Positions 10,591 to 24,238 of a stretch of 64,000 bases of DNA are shown here, piece by piece. Location of the stretch: contig KV425585.1 in assembly GCA_001632425.1 (NCBI GenBank), positions 129,203-193,202 on the forward strand. The letters are read 5' to 3'. Both the position numbers and the translations under genes were made by a program. Position 1 is the stretch's first letter, and every line of letters begins with the position of its first letter. The stretch is from Neolentinus lepideus HHB14362 ss-1. Taxonomy: Eukaryota; Basidiomycota; Agaricomycetes; Gloeophyllales; Gloeophyllaceae. The notes beneath the pieces are model-generated. The model saw only the letters and a program-made list of their open reading frames with translations. It did no database searches and was not told where the DNA came from.

Positions 10591-12658
10591 TGAACAGGAA
10601 CCAAGTTCAGCTGAGGAGGAGGAAGACCGAAAGCATCCAGCGTCTGTGGCCCAGTAGCGGAGGACTCGAGCACCTTGCGAGTGGCCAGCCCATCTTCGAT
10701 TACGTCGACAGTAGGCGTCTTCCGAAGCCAGAGCGGAGCCAGAGCCAGACCGCTGGGACGTTTCTCCGTAGGACTGTGTGCGCGAGTTGAGGGCTTCGGG
10801 GCAACGGAAGGCATTGACACAAAAGCAGAAGATTCCGCCGACCGAGGAGTAAGACCATACTTCTCAGTCATGGAGCGCAGAGGAGGACGAGCGGGGCGCC
10901 GACGTCCAGCACGTAGCTTTGTAGGTTCTCCCAGCTTCTGGCAGAGAACGTCATAAGTAGGTGAGTCGTCCAGCTGGGTCTCGCTGCCATGGAAGAATAG
11001 GTTGTCGACGATGGCCGCCGGTGTCGCCTCAGTACGACTAGACTTGATCGACCTCTTCCCCTTGACCTTCTGTGCACGTGCATGGCCGTTCTCCTTGCCA
11101 AAGAGACTGGACGGCACTCGCTTGATGGACTTGCGAGACGAATGCTTGGAACGAGGCGACGACCATTTGAGCGTGCTCTCCGGTTCGCAAAAGGGAACTA
11201 TCCGGGCGCAACTACGAGCGACCACGACGTCATTGAACGCTTCGCCGACCTCGTCGCTCTCAACATTCTCAACATTCTCATCACCTTCGACGTCCGCCGG
11301 CTTGATTGCCAATCCAAGCAATTGTCAGTGTCTTGGCGTCTGATGGATGATAGACTCATACCGTCAGCACCAGCCTGGGAATGCTCTCCGTGATACCCGT
11401 CGCTTCTTCTTCCTCGGCTTCTGGAATCGACTTGTATATCTCCAGGACGTCGCTGTCTTCTGGTGATTCTTCGGCGGCAGCTTCTTCCTCGTAATCGTCC
11501 CACTTTGGCTGAGACTTGCTCGGGTCCCAACCTTCCAGTTTCTCTTCCGGCGGCGGAAGCCAAGGAGGGTCCTCCTGTGAATCCCACGGGTTATGCTCTT
11601 CGACACTATTCGATGCAGACACGGCACTTCGAGTAAAATTATAAGGGACGATGGCAGCCAAAGAATCATTCAAGCCACCCGAATAATCTTGCAAGTCCGC
11701 AACTGATGTCTGGGAGCACTCCTGATTGGGACCAGCTTCTTCATGCAGCATGGCCAACAGCCTTGTAGCTACAGCCCAACGAGGAGGAGAGAAGGACTCC
11801 AACATGTCCTGCACAGGCTCAGGGATTTCATCGACTAGATGCGAGTTACTCGTCGAGGCTGCGCGGAGGGAAAAAAGGCTTGCATTCGATGGAACTGAGG
11901 CCTCCGGTGAATGAAAGGCACTCTCGTCATGGAAGAGCGTAGAAATGCCAGATAATGACGAAGATGCAGAGACCAGCGAAGTACTTGTCGAGAGTGGTGG
12001 CGCGAGAGACGGATGACAGTCTTCCGAAAGAAGAGAAGAGGCCTTGTGAGAAATGTTCGGCGCTCGTTCAACCAAATCACCACCAGGAATTGAGCAACTG
12101 AGCAACGACGAGGGACTCGACGACGGTAGGTCTTCCAGCGACGATCGGAGGTTGGCAAAGCTGTCCGAAGAAGACGAGAATTCCGGCTCATCCACGTCGA
12201 CGTCTTCCCGTACGTATATCTCTTCCGTAGAACGAAGGGAAAGGATGGAAGTGACCGACGAAGCTTGAACCAATAGTCCTTGTGTGCTGTCGTTGGGAGA
12301 GTGACGTAGAGCCAGGCAGGCAGGAGAGAAGGCCTAGAGACAATAACAATAAGAATTTGTACAGGTAAGCAATGAACGTTTGAGTGACCTTTCCGAGATG
12401 GACCAGGTCTAGGATCCCGCTATTACCAGCAGGTTCCTGCGTCGGAGGCTTGTTGGCACCTCTTGCGGCAAAGCAGGGCCTCTTCAAGGCCAGCCCGGGC
12501 AAGAGCTTCTGACCACCTCCACCGTAATATTGTCCTGGGAGGTGGCGAAGGAGAGGCCGTCGGCCAGGAGACGCAGACCAAGGCGGAGGACCAGAGGAGT
12601 AGGGCAAAGCCCGAAGAACAGATAGCATAGCAGATATCTTCAACGTGTTGACGTTCAT
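10140..12658 (-). CDS. Unknown protein, about 800 residues, Ser/Pro-rich and acidic
   Basis: Three exons (12658-12389, 12333-11362, 11300-10140), all joined in phase 0, give 800 residues. I do not recognise a domain. Residues 1-90 are Pro/Gly/Arg-rich. The middle is Ser-rich and predicted disordered, then comes a short acidic Trp-containing stretch (PWDSQEDPPWLPPPEEKLEGW) and an acidic run near residue 390. The C-terminal half has scattered basic patches (GRRRPARPP) that could be nuclear-localisation signals. The last 140 codons were duplicated downstream (see 8728-9057). The intron donors GTCACT and GTATGA are weak, so the exact boundaries are moderately certain. Confidence 0.65.
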
Positions 12659-12956
12659 CTTGAAAGTTCTTGATAGTTCGACAAAAGGGTCGTTCTGCCT
12701 TCGGACGCATCTTTATACCCTCGGAGGTGGCTGACCTGTATTGCAATGGCGGCTGGCAGGCTTGACGAAAGTCAAGAGGGATACTACGCCTTCCGAAAAT
12801 GGCAGGTTATAGATCGTAACATTTGTCACATCTCGGACAAGAAATTGCTACCCATCTCAAATTTGAGTACTACTACTAGTAGCTGGGTCGCAGTGTCACG
12901 AGGAAGACTCCAGAGAGAACGCAGACGCATTACGCCAAGCACAACATTATAGAACG

Positions 12957-15558
12957 CTATAGATTCTGCCCAACCCCACTGCTCGCACTCTCTTTCGATG
13001 GATGTCTGTGGTGCGCCTGCCCGACGCTAAAGCTCGTCGTCCTGCGTCCCGAGTCCCGTCCTATACCCCCCATTTGAACTGGCCTACTGTCCTCCGGCAA
13101 ACCATCAACATTCCCTGGTTGCTCAGTAATCGGCGACAACGTTGAGTTACGCCTATGCCGCGAACTCGCTCCAGAACCAAGGCCGCCTAGTGCCCACAAC
13201 ACTTGCAGTCCGCACTTTATGCTCCATAGCCATATGAGAACGAAGACGGGCGTGCTGACCAGGACGTTAAGTACAGGAAAGAGGTCGGGGTACCGCACTG
13301 GCGGAGTTAGGATCATCTCAAGGAAGTGAAGGAAGAGGAAGGAGGCATAGACGGCCTGGGACAATGACGTGAGTAAGGGTATTGTTAGTCTGGCAACCGG
13401 GTTGCTTACCACTGACAAGAATTGTACAAATGTCCGGTCTCGTATTTGGAATGGTTTGTATCCAATAAACCTATTCCACATGACGGTAGTAGCAATATAC
13501 TGGATGCCTAGACCATCCTTCTTCAAGAGAGGCCACATACTGCAACGCCGTCAGCCTTCGCCTCCAGAAGTCACCACTTGACTAACCTGAATACTGCAAC
13601 ATTATTAACCAACGCACACCACGCAAACGGCCCCGAATCCGGAGAGGCCCCAGACAAAAGTAATGTAACCGGTAACAGCGGCAATAAAATTGTCTTCTCA
13701 TGCACCTGGAATGAGAACAAGAAGAACGACATTGACGACGTCAACAGCGCATACGGCAAAAGCCTCAAAATTGGTGCCGGGGAACCGCCCTTTGTCCTCT
13801 CCTCAGGCTGCACTTGAGTTTTAACACCGCCGAGGATCAGAGTAGCCGCCCCAGGGAGAAATCCGAGAGCTGTGAGGACAGTTGATAGCCTGACGAGTGC
13901 GCCTCGGGAGAGCCATGTTCGCCATTTGAAGATAACATTGGAGGCACACCAGAAGTTGGCCACTTTATCTTCGAAAAGACCGCGGTTGAAGGGGAATATT
14001 CGAGTAATGGGGTCGAGAATTGCGGACAAAGGAGCGAAGGGGGGTAGCCACGGTAGGAATAACACGACGAACGAGAGAGAAGTTACGACTGCTAATCGGA
14101 TGAATAATCGCAAGCTGATGGAGGGGTTTTGGACGTATAAAACAGGTATGCATAGATAACACTCACCCATCTTGTCGTCCGAGGTAGATACATTTACCGA
14201 CCAAGTATGAACCGATAGCAGGTGCGTAGTAGAGCGCCATTTGCTTAAATCCAAGACTCAGCACGAAAAAGAACGCGCCAAGCAAGTCACGGCCTTTCGC
14301 AAAGCAGTTCAATGCAAGCAGTGTAAATCCTGGCGGGGCATGTTATAGCGAATGTGCCACATTCTCTCAGAAGACCCACCAAGCATGACGGAATTATACT
14401 GAAAGTGACCGAAGTCAATCAGTAGTAAAGCAGGTTGTAGGAGTAAAGTGATCAATGCTAAATTCTTCCGTATCATCGTCAGCGTATCCCCTCTCAGAAT
14501 TGGGTCAGCCAAGTACCTGGCTTCGCAGCGATCTGTTTGAATGCCACGCGCGCGTGAAGAGTATGACTGCCGGGATGTAGACTAGGACATCGAAGGCAAG
14601 GACTGTCGAGCGCATGTACAGCTTGCTGCCGGAGGTCTCAATTCCTCGAGATTTGTCAAGGGCGAACCATGCTGGGTTAATCCAGGCGCCACTGTAGATA
14701 CGTTTATCATGAGATTCGACATCGCGAGATACATGCGGCGAAGACAGCTCACACTATACCGCAAAGCCATGAAACATAGGCTGTCAATGGTGGGTAGTCG
14801 AGGCCCCAGTATTGCAAGTCGTATGTGTACCACTGTCGTGTAGGAAGGTGGATCGTCAGTTCCATCCAATGTCGTTGTGCCTCATAGTCGCCAAACATAG
14901 GCGGTGTACTCTGTCCTAATTCCCGTATATCAGACTCGCGTTTCATTCGCCTACAGGACCGAGTACGCACCAGAATACGACCCCAACCCGATACACCACC
15001 TCACCCACACCGACGCTACAACAAAACACGGCACAACCCACTCTCTCATCCCCTGCCTATGCATCCGCCTCACCCAACGCCTCCCCAATGCGTCCTCCTC
15101 ACCATTCTCCTTCTTGCCCTCGTACAGTTGAATGAGCGCATCGTGGTCCTGCAGAGACTTGAAGCTTAGCTGGGACGATGTCTCCTTCCGCAGTACAGGA
15201 TGACGGGGCGAGGTCGCGCGTGAAGGGGTGGGAGAGGGGGAATGCAACCAGGAGTGCGGCTGGTGCGGGCGTCGGGGTACGGGTGCGCGGATCTCGCGCT
15301 CGGTGATTGGGCTTCGAGGGTTATCAGCACGACCACCCCGCGCCTTAGCAAGTCAAAGCACACATACTTCTCTCGCGTCCTAATGCTACCAGATGACTTT
15401 CTACTCCGCAAAGTCGGCGTCCTGAGCCCAACCACGCTGCTGTCCGGGAGAGACGTGCCGCTCGAGTTACTATGAGACGCGAGCGAGGGCGTGCTCCGGA
15501 AGCGCTTGATTCTCTTGGGGGAGCTTTCTGGCGGGAAGTGGGCTAGGATCTCTTCCAT
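12957..15558 (-). CDS. ALG6: Dolichyl-pyrophosphate Man9GlcNAc2 alpha-1,3-glucosyltransferase (ALG6 family)
   Basis: About nine exons encode roughly 740 residues. ALG6 adds the first glucose to the lipid-linked N-glycan precursor in the ER lumen, using dolichyl-phosphate-glucose. Hallmarks are visible in order: [109 protein letters not shown] and [11 protein letters not shown]. Many hydrophobic helices separate them. The Ser-rich N-terminal about 150 residues and the Ser/Arg-rich C-terminal tail of about 70 residues go beyond the yeast-type core. The start at [12 protein letters not shown] is the only in-frame Met before the conserved region. Confidence 0.92.
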
Positions 15559-15758
15559 TTACAGGGTGTTGTATGAGACCGACCGCAATGACAAAAGGGA
15601 GTTCAGAGACGCATGTGGCGGCCGTTCAAGTCGATCGAGCGTGTACTCAGCCACGTGTGCCAGGAACGCGAGTCCGCTTTCAAAATTATAATTCTATGGA
15701 TCCCCACAAAATACAGCAGCAATGGTATAGTAGTCTAGGCGATCCGTAGCACCGAGGC

Positions 15759-16697
15759 TCACTCGTCATCCTTACCCTCGACCACGGTCTCGCCGTCTTC
15801 GGAGAAAGTGACGTTCCTCTGCAGACAATGCACAGTCCGACTCTGCAGCAAAAGACCAGAGAGACAGGACTCACCTCGTGCGTATTCGATTTGCCCACAT
15901 ATTTCGTATGATCTGCAAGGTCCCTTAATATTGTGCCATGAGACAAGAGAATGTCCTCACGTCCATATGCGACCAGATCGCCCTTTGCATTGAAAAAATC
16001 TACGCGCGTGAACGCGAGTGATTTTCCTGAGAACAGGGATATATTGAATGAGTTTGCGGTGGAATTGTACGAATGACTTGCTAACTAACCCATGGCCGTC
16101 AGAACACCGACTGCGTTCAGAACATCTCCAGGCTTTCCTGCTGGCCTGATGAAGGATGTACCGATGTCCGTGGACACCCCTGTCATGTATTTCCCGTGCG
16201 TAGCAACGGCAAGCGAGCCGACCGTGTCCGTCAATGAAAGGATCAAACCTCCATGCACTGTCTATCATCGTATCACTTTGGCACAAAAAACAGTGACGGA
16301 TGGTTACTCACCCCAACGCGGTTCACTTTTGTATAAATTATTCAGACATAAACCGTCAAGAAGGTGTAGAGGTCACGTACAGTTATATGATTCAATCGTC
16401 AAGGAACATTCCACCTTCCCCGGGGTAGCACGGTGAATCACGAGCTATTTCCCCGGCTGCGGTCAGGAGAAGAGGGAAAGATATGGTGGAGCACACTTAC
16501 ATTCGGAAAGCATAACTGGTCGTGGCCTGTCTTTCTGTGAGCGTGATGCCCAGACGCCAGAGATATAGAACCAACGCACGTACCCTTGTTCGCAACGAAC
16601 GACTGCCAAACCTATCAATATCTGTGTTAGAGTCTTTTCTATTGATTCTCCTGTTCAGTAAACGCACTCGCTTGGTGAATCGGAGACACGCCGCCAT
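15759..16697 (-). CDS. Acyl-CoA thioesterase, hotdog fold (ACOT13/PaaI type)
   Basis: The certain part runs from about 16500 down to the stop. It reads GHDQLCFPN, LVIHRATPGKVECSLTIESYN, LNRVG, then TVHGGLILSLTDTVGSLAVA and TGVSTDIGTSFIRPAGKPGD, then AMGKSLAFTRVDFFNAKGDL and a Lys/Glu-rich tail ending GKDDE. The HGG motif with a following Asp and the GVS...SFIRPA strand are hallmarks of ACOT13-like enzymes, which cleave medium- and long-chain acyl-CoA. At least five exons are joined by good GT-AG signals. The first exon is not resolved: ATG at 16697 is a candidate and 16781 is in the same frame. The gene is divergent from the acyl-CoA dehydrogenase at 17077. Confidence 0.8.
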
Positions 16698-17076
16698 CGA
16701 GTCCAAGAGCGCGATACCGGGCACTGAAGATGTCGGAGAAGGCGAAAGCGACAGCGTCGGGAGCGAGACCCGACCAGCCAATCACGATGCGAGGACCACT
16801 AATCTCGATCTTCCCCACGCGAATCTCAGATACAACTCATTTCCCTCCCGCATTTATTATTTCTTCTCGCAACCACAGCGTCTGCTCTGCTATTATGGCC
16901 CAACATGCCAACCAGTATCCTCGCCATAACATTATTCTTGTCTTGAGATGCAGCACACGAACCAAGTAGTGTCTCTGCAATATCAATTATCGGCAGCAGC
17001 ATGGGAATACGAGTCATGGTGTCATTTGGACTGATCACGGGTCATCCATTCCTTACCTCTACCATTTCCACCCGCA

Positions 17077-19357
17077 ATGCGTGCTGAAGAGGGTTTCCAG
17101 CAGGTACAGAGACTTGCATATCTCTGTCTAATACGTTTTGATGGTCTTGCATTCTATAGACACCTTACACGGAGGGTAACCCTTACGCAGCGGACCCTGC
17201 CCTACCCAGCCTCCTCCGCAGACTATTTCCGAGATCGTAAGCATTGTGGCATTTCAGATCTCGAAGATTAAGTGAGTCCGCTCTCATAGAATCTTGGAGG
17301 AGATCGAGCCAGACCTGAGGCGTTTCGGTGATGAAATACTGACCAGTACGTACCCCCAAGTTACCTTCCAATGTATAGTTTTTCTGAAATCACGCATATT
17401 GCATTCATTCAGCTGTTCGAAGTATCAGAGAACGTGCTGCATCACCTCAGTTAACCCAGTACGATCATTGGGGCCGCCGCGTTGACGAGCTCCATCTTTC
17501 GGAAGGGTGGCGCGAATTGATCGCCCTTTCGCAAAGAGAAGGCATCATCGGTATCTTCTATGAACGGCAATATGGGGAACTCAGTAGAGTTTATGGGTTC
17601 ACCAAGATGCTCATGGCCACGGGAGATACACAGACTGTAAGTATACTTGTTCTGTTTCAAACACGGAGGTGAATTGTGAAGCCGATAGGTGTTTTGTCCA
17701 TTGAGTATGACAGATGGATGCGCCCGAGGTAGGCAGCGCCGGCTCATCTCGATGTTCGTATGGATTAACGGTATCACTTAGTCATCGAATTGCAAGGGAC
17801 GTCAGCTATGAAGGCCGAGATATATCCTCGTCTCATTAGGTGAAATAATTGGCAAGTGACGAAATTTTGAGCTAATCAAGGCCAGTCGGGATCCATCGAA
17901 AGCATTTGTCAGCGGCCAATGGATGACTGAGGTCAGTTTACTCCTTTCCCAGCAGCAAAAACAGAGTCCGACATCTTACAGCGCTCCGGAGGTTCAGACG
18001 TTTCTCGAACCGAAACGGTAGCAACACCAGAACCTCGATCTTCAAACCCAGAATCAAGACTCGGAACCCCATACAGACTGGATGGCTTCAAGTGGTTCTC
18101 TAGTGCCACCGATAGCGATGTCGCCCTCGCCCTCGCCCGCACCGGCCCACCCGAACAGGGCACCAAATCGCTCTCGCTCTTCCTCGTCCCCCTCCGTCTC
18201 CCGCTACTCTCCGACTTCTCAAAGCCCTCCGACTTACCAAAGCCGTCTACTCGAAGCGCATTAAGCAACAGTATCCTCATCCACAGGCTTAAGAACAAAA
18301 TTGGGACACACATCCTTCCCACTGCGGAGCTCTCTCTGCAGCATGCTGGAGGATATCTGATTGGCTCGCTGAATGGTGGGGTGAAGGCAATTGCGCCTGT
18401 GCTCAACATCACGCGCGTACACTCCGCCCTCTCCTCCGTCGGCTATTTACGCAAGTCCCTTTCCATCGCCATTTCCTACTCGAAGGTCCGCGCTATCCAC
18501 TCCGGGACCCAACTCCTGTGTGACAATGAGATGCACATCGCGGAGCTGGCCGGAATCAGCCTCGTATACCGAGCAGTAGTGCATCTGGTGTTTGGGGTGA
18601 TCAAGCTACTGGGGAAGAGCGAGTGTGGGACAGCAAGCGATGAGGAGGAGAAGAGGCTGAGATTGTTGACGCCGGTGGTGAAGGCGTTTGCGGCGGAGAT
18701 GGCGTGTCGGGCGATGCCAGAGTGTATGGCTGCGCTGGGTGGGCAGGGATATATGGAGGAGACGGGGATTGGGCGGTGAGTACTTAGTTATGTTTTCCAA
18801 TGAAAGGCTTATAGTGAGAGTATCCAGGTGTATCCGGGACGGACTTGTAGAGAAAATATGGGAAGGCACGACGTCCGTGCTATCGTTGGATCTCCAGCGA
18901 GCGACTGTATCCGATCCCAATCTCAACGTATTCATACAGGTGAGCTTTGACTACTCTCTTGCAAAGCAAAGATTGACTTCGACAGTGGGCAAACAGCATC
19001 TTATCCTCATGTCCCGGTGCCATGGCCACAGAGGCAGTGGCTCTCCGCTCCGCAGTTGAAGAGCTCCAGGCCACCTATACGCCTCCCATTTCGCCGCTCG
19101 TGACTCGTCCTGCTCTATTCTTGTTTGGTTATGTTGCATCAGCGCTGTATCTGCTTGAGCACGCAGTATGGTCCAGTGCGACTTCGCAGCCGGAACGGGA
19201 GACGGATGTCGAGGTGTTCAAGAGGTGGGTGGCCGAGGGTGGTCTGCAGAGCTCTGTTGGAGCAGTACGGACGGCGAGGGCCGTAGCGCAGGGTAACAGG
19301 TCTAAGATGAATCGTGCGATTGTCTATTGGAGCACGTCTACAACAGCAAAGCTGTGA
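17077..19357 (+). CDS. Acyl-CoA dehydrogenase, AidB-like
   Basis: About ten exons give roughly 600 residues. Conserved blocks appear in order: NPYAADPALPSLLRRLFP, ILEEIEPDLRRFGDEIL, YDHWGRRVDELHLSEGW, AFVSGQWMTE, RSGGSDVSRTET, YRLDGFKWFSSATDSDVALA, RLKNKIGTHILPTAEL, LNITRVHSALSSVGYLRKSL, CMAALGGQGYMEE and LVEKIWEGTTSVLSLDL. The order matches AidB-like FAD-dependent acyl-CoA dehydrogenases, which are longer than the classical ones. One intron acceptor was set at the AG just before TCGGGATCC because it restores SRDPSKAF. The MRAEEGFQQ start precedes the first conserved block directly. Its natural substrate cannot be told from sequence. Confidence 0.9.
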
Positions 19358-19468
19358 CCTTGGGCCCTTGATAATAGGTATGAGATCTTTAAGATTTGAT
19401 ACATCAGAGCACGAGAGATGAACATCAAACTACAGTGCGAATCTTGTATGGATACAGTCAAGCCAGTA

Positions 19469-20247
19469 TTAAGATACGGAATAAGGAACAATATGGCAAC
19501 TGGAACAGTGTCAATTTGGGAGTCCAAGAGCTGTCGTACCAACAGACGTACCCTAGCATTCCCCGACCGCCCCAGCCTTTCCGGGGGGTGAAGTTAAGTG
19601 TGAGGTGCTCGGATGCCCGCAACACAAGAACCTTCAGTTCCCGCTGCGTAGGCTATTAGTGTTATCGCTTACGAATGGGAATAACTCGGATACTCCTTAC
19701 ATTCTCATTCAAAGAAACGAGTTCAGCGAGGGGTTGGAGTGACGTTAAACCAGTCAAACTTCCGAACTTCAAAATCAGGTCGTCTCGTTGTAGCCCCTAC
19801 GAAACCACCACAGTCAAGGGGTCTAAATCGGAATACAATGTAGAAACTACATACTGCTGTAGACGCCGGGCTACCAGGTGCAACGCCATCCACTCTGGCA
19901 AACGGTGCCAAGGGTGTCTGCTGCGTTGCAGGCACGGTTGACGTTGAAGAGCCGCTAGACAAGTTCGGGTCATAAACACCCTCGAGCGCCCTCGCAATTT
20001 GATCCATCAGAGCGGTCATGTCATTTCGCAGCTCAATTATTCGCACACGAGCATGTCGCACAGCCCAGACATCAATATCGGCTCGAGGGAAGCCTTCAGG
20101 GTCAAGCAAAGGAGAGTTCATCGTTGATTGGTTTGCCGACAGGATGGAGAATTGGGCATCTAGTTCAGCCTCAAGGTTCTCCTTCTGACCCATCAAGATA
20201 CGGGCCTGCTGAGCGGAACTGTGCGGTGGAGGAAAAGTCATTCCCAT
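19469..20247 (-). CDS. NAS2: Proteasome regulatory particle assembly chaperone Nas2/PSMD9
   Basis: The first exon carries the coiled N-terminal region (QQARILMGQKENLEAELDAQ), then LLDPEGFPRADIDVWAVRHA and RIIELRNDMTALMDQI, which are diagnostic of PSMD9. PFARVDGVAPGSPAST opens the PDZ domain, which continues through three short exons: GLQRDDLILKFGSL, RELKVLVLRASEHLTLNFTP and KGWGGRGMLGCHIVPYSVS. Nas2 binds an ATPase of the 19S base during proteasome assembly. The start at MGMTFPPP is chosen over an upstream Met (20337) because the family begins near the coiled coil. The gene is tail-to-tail with the acyl-CoA dehydrogenase, 111 bp away. Confidence 0.9.
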
Positions 20248-20494
20248 GGTAGTGTGTGGTCCAAGTTTCGTAGTTGAGATGATCAGCCTGGAGGAAGGAG
20301 CGCTAAGCCCGTAGCTCACGTGATTATCACGTTTCATTTGGGCAAATCGTGACGCGTAAACGAGATGTGTGCCTTCACCGTCGGATCAAGACAGAAGGTA
20401 AGTCTACATCTCAACTGATATGCTCTGGATAATCAGTTGATTTTTGACGTAGCAGCACACAAACTATTAATACAGCTTTTGTGAAATACAACAT

Positions 20495-21617
<1,123 letters not shown>

Positions 21618-21670
21618 GGTAGATCCTTCGGAGACCAGGATAAAGCTCATTTCCTGTCGATCCCTTGGGC

Positions 21671-21676
21671 TTTATA
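21671..21676 (-). promoter_or_regulatory. TATA box of THI4
   Basis: TATAAA on the minus strand, 54 bp upstream of the preferred THI4 start codon, in a position that leaves a short 5' UTR. Strong TATA boxes fit a gene that is switched by vitamin supply, though regulation itself is not visible. Confidence 0.6.
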
Positions 21677-22724
21677 GCAGACAGGACTCTCCGAACTCGG
21701 TATCCTTCCGGAAGATATTTGTGCCTGGAAGCATTGGCGTACACCCCCACCCCCACCACGAGTTATGGAAGTATCTACAACCAATGGCAAAGTCGGTGCC
21801 CCAAAGGATATGTCACAACTTATTCACGGGTGCAGCGTGACCTTCAACGAGCCAATGGAACAGTAGAACCGAGTCCTATCAGGATTATCTTTATCAGTCT
21901 GGGAGAAAAGAGACCACTCCACTCCACAAGAGATGGCGAGGCCCAGGTTTGAGTTCAGTATCCTTGATGCCTAAGAAAAGCGCGCGGTCCGCTCCGACAG
22001 ACTTGAGTGGGCCGTAGTATCTCCCGAGTCTGTATAAGCATCTGGGAATCGGCGTCTTTCGGCTTTTCAGAAGATTCTGTCCGACGTTACACCATGCCAT
22101 ATGCAACCAGAGGCGTGAGGAAGAAAGGACGAACCTGCACCACCAATACCAGTTGCATAGACTGAGGCTCCCGAGTCATGATATAAGACTGACCGTGAAC
22201 GTTTGAACGTTTGAACACGCATGGAATACACGATATCATGGAAAGCGCGAACACGACGAACACAAACCTGAAGCTCCAAGTTCTGTCGGCAACGCTGAGT
22301 CTCGCACCTGCTTGGTCCTTTCGTCTCCCAGCAAGACACTTGGACAGGTATATATAGGTATACGCTATCAGTCACCGTTTCAAACGTCCGCAATTTCGCT
22401 GCTTGCGCCTTGAGTTTCTGTATCAACTTCTTTCGATGCCTTTATCTGCTTTACCTCCGCGCTTGTTGTGCATCGTCTCTTCGCTGAGCCATATTCAATG
22501 CCTGTTAGAGAGATAGATGGGCCACGACGGAAGGATCCCAGTGCTGCAGCGAGTCTTGCGTCGGCGGTAGACAAAGTGTGGAGACGTGCGGGATAAAACA
22601 TTCAGTCGACTGACGCAGCAGGTAACACGATAATCACAACTTTACGTCCTCCTGCCAACTGAAGCGCTAAAGGTACAGAATTCTGGGCAGGTGGTCACTA
22701 TTATTATTGCTTCTCCGCTATCTG
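21677..22724. other. Divergent intergenic region between THI4 and chorismate mutase
   Basis: About 1.05 kb without a supported gene. Minus-strand ORFs at 22067-22426 and 22380-22601 have no recognisable features. It contains a small direct repeat GAACGTTTGAACGTTTGAAC near 22198 and presumably both promoters. Confidence 0.5.
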
Positions 22725-22732
22725 TATATAAA
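22725..22732 (+). promoter_or_regulatory. TATA box of chorismate mutase
   Basis: TATATAAA, ending 38 bp upstream of the ATG at 22771. Confidence 0.6.
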
Positions 22733-22770
22733 GGCGGCCCACCGGGTTAATCAGAGCAACTAGTGCTATC

Positions 22771-23927
22771 ATGCAGTCCAACTACTCTGTCGACGAGGAC
22801 CCGCTTTCGCTCAATAGGATCAGGTCTGTCCTGACTAGGCTCGAGGACACCATCATATTCAGTCTAATTGAGCGCGCACAATTCGCGCACAATCCCATGA
22901 TATATCAGAAGGGGGCTTTCAAGGAGTTGCGAGATATGGGGTTTGAAGGGAGTTGGCTTGAATGGTTCTTGAAAGAAACAGAGACCTTCCATGGTATGTG
23001 AGGTCCGTATCTGCGGCTGCGTTTTGCTCAGGTTTATCTTGCGCCTAGCGAGGGCACGTCGATACACCAGGTTGGTGATTTGCCTCGCAATTGTCCTACC
23101 CTTATTTATCGGTCGACAGCCCCGATGAATACCCTTTCACGCCTCTTTCTGATTTACCCTCTCCTGTGTTGCCACCCCTCGTGTTCAAGCCAATTCTGTA
23201 TCCGAACGGCGTCAATGTCAATCAATCGATTCTAGCTTTCTACACTAAGGCCATCGTTCCTCGCATAACGCGACAGGCAACCCTCAAGCTCGCAACGAGC
23301 AAGCGGGCCAAGGGCATCTCGGGCGCAGACGAATTTGAAGACGATGGTAATTACGGGAGTGCAGCAACGCTTGATGTGGAGGTACTCCAGGCGATCAGCA
23401 AGCGAGTGCATTACGGTATGCATCAACAATGTTATCACGGTGATTGACTGATGTTTTATTTTGCCTCCGACACATGTCCCAGGCAAATTCGTGTCGGAAT
23501 CCAAATTCCGCTCTGCCCCATGGGATTTTATCCCTCACATCCAGAAGCCCAACCCAGCCGCACTGGATGCTCTGATCGTCAAGCCTGAAGTTGAACAGCG
23601 GTTACTTCTCCGATTGCGCAAGAAGGCCATCAATTATGCTCGTGACACCACGGAGTCAGAACCGCCACCTTCACCCCCTTTGCCCAATGAGGCAAATGGT
23701 TTAAATGGGACGAATGGTGTCAATGGCTTAAACGGGAAGATCGACGTGGACGGAGTTGTGGAGCTGTACGAGAACTATATCATTCCTCTTACGAAGGAAG
23801 TCGAGGTCAGTCGAACCATACTCATACATCTATTTGCCCTTACCACGAATTTCAGGTTGAGTACCTCATGCACCGCCTTGATGGATTGTCTCAAGATGAA
23901 ATAGAAGAGTTAGCGAAGCGACAATAA
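22771..23927 (+). CDS. ARO7: Chorismate mutase (AroQ, eukaryotic type)
   Basis: Five exons. The enzyme turns chorismate into prephenate, the branch point to Phe and Tyr. The N-terminus [20 protein letters not shown] with [13 protein letters not shown], the [17 protein letters not shown] junction, the [18 protein letters not shown] helix, [30 protein letters not shown], and the ending [20 protein letters not shown] match the all-helical ARO7 family. The small second exon was placed with the acceptor TAG before CGAGGGCACG because only that keeps frame. The protein carries an extra loop of about 30 residues with repeated Asn-Gly pairs between the last conserved helices. Family members are activated by Trp and inhibited by Tyr; those sites were not verified. 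Confidence 0.93.
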
Positions 23928-24238
23928 TGGTTTGTATTTCGAGTCAAATGTATCCTTCGCCTTTCCTTGCCGTGTGTGATAGACCGAATGTTAGACCTGA
24001 GAACGTGAAGAGCGGGCGAACCCGCTAAAGTACAAGTTTTAGGAAAGGCAGGTAAGATCGCATTACAAGGGGAAGCACGATAATGTACAACCAGCCAGCA
24101 AATTCCGGCACTGAAATATGTAATAAAAACCTGAGAATGTAAGAGCGGAGTACAGCTGCAGTAAACGATGGTCAGAGTGGAGGGGGTATCAAATCCGGTG
24201 ATAGGGTTAATAATCCAGGCAAATATTAGAGAAAATAA
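23928..24238. other. Convergent 3' region
   Basis: 311 bp between the chorismate mutase stop (+) and the septin-like gene stop (-). AT-rich, with no ORF of note; probably both 3' UTRs. Confidence 0.6.

Noticed and set aside
21618..22770. TPP riboswitch upstream of THI4
   Set aside because: No CTGAGA-type or paired P1 helix motif could be found by eye.
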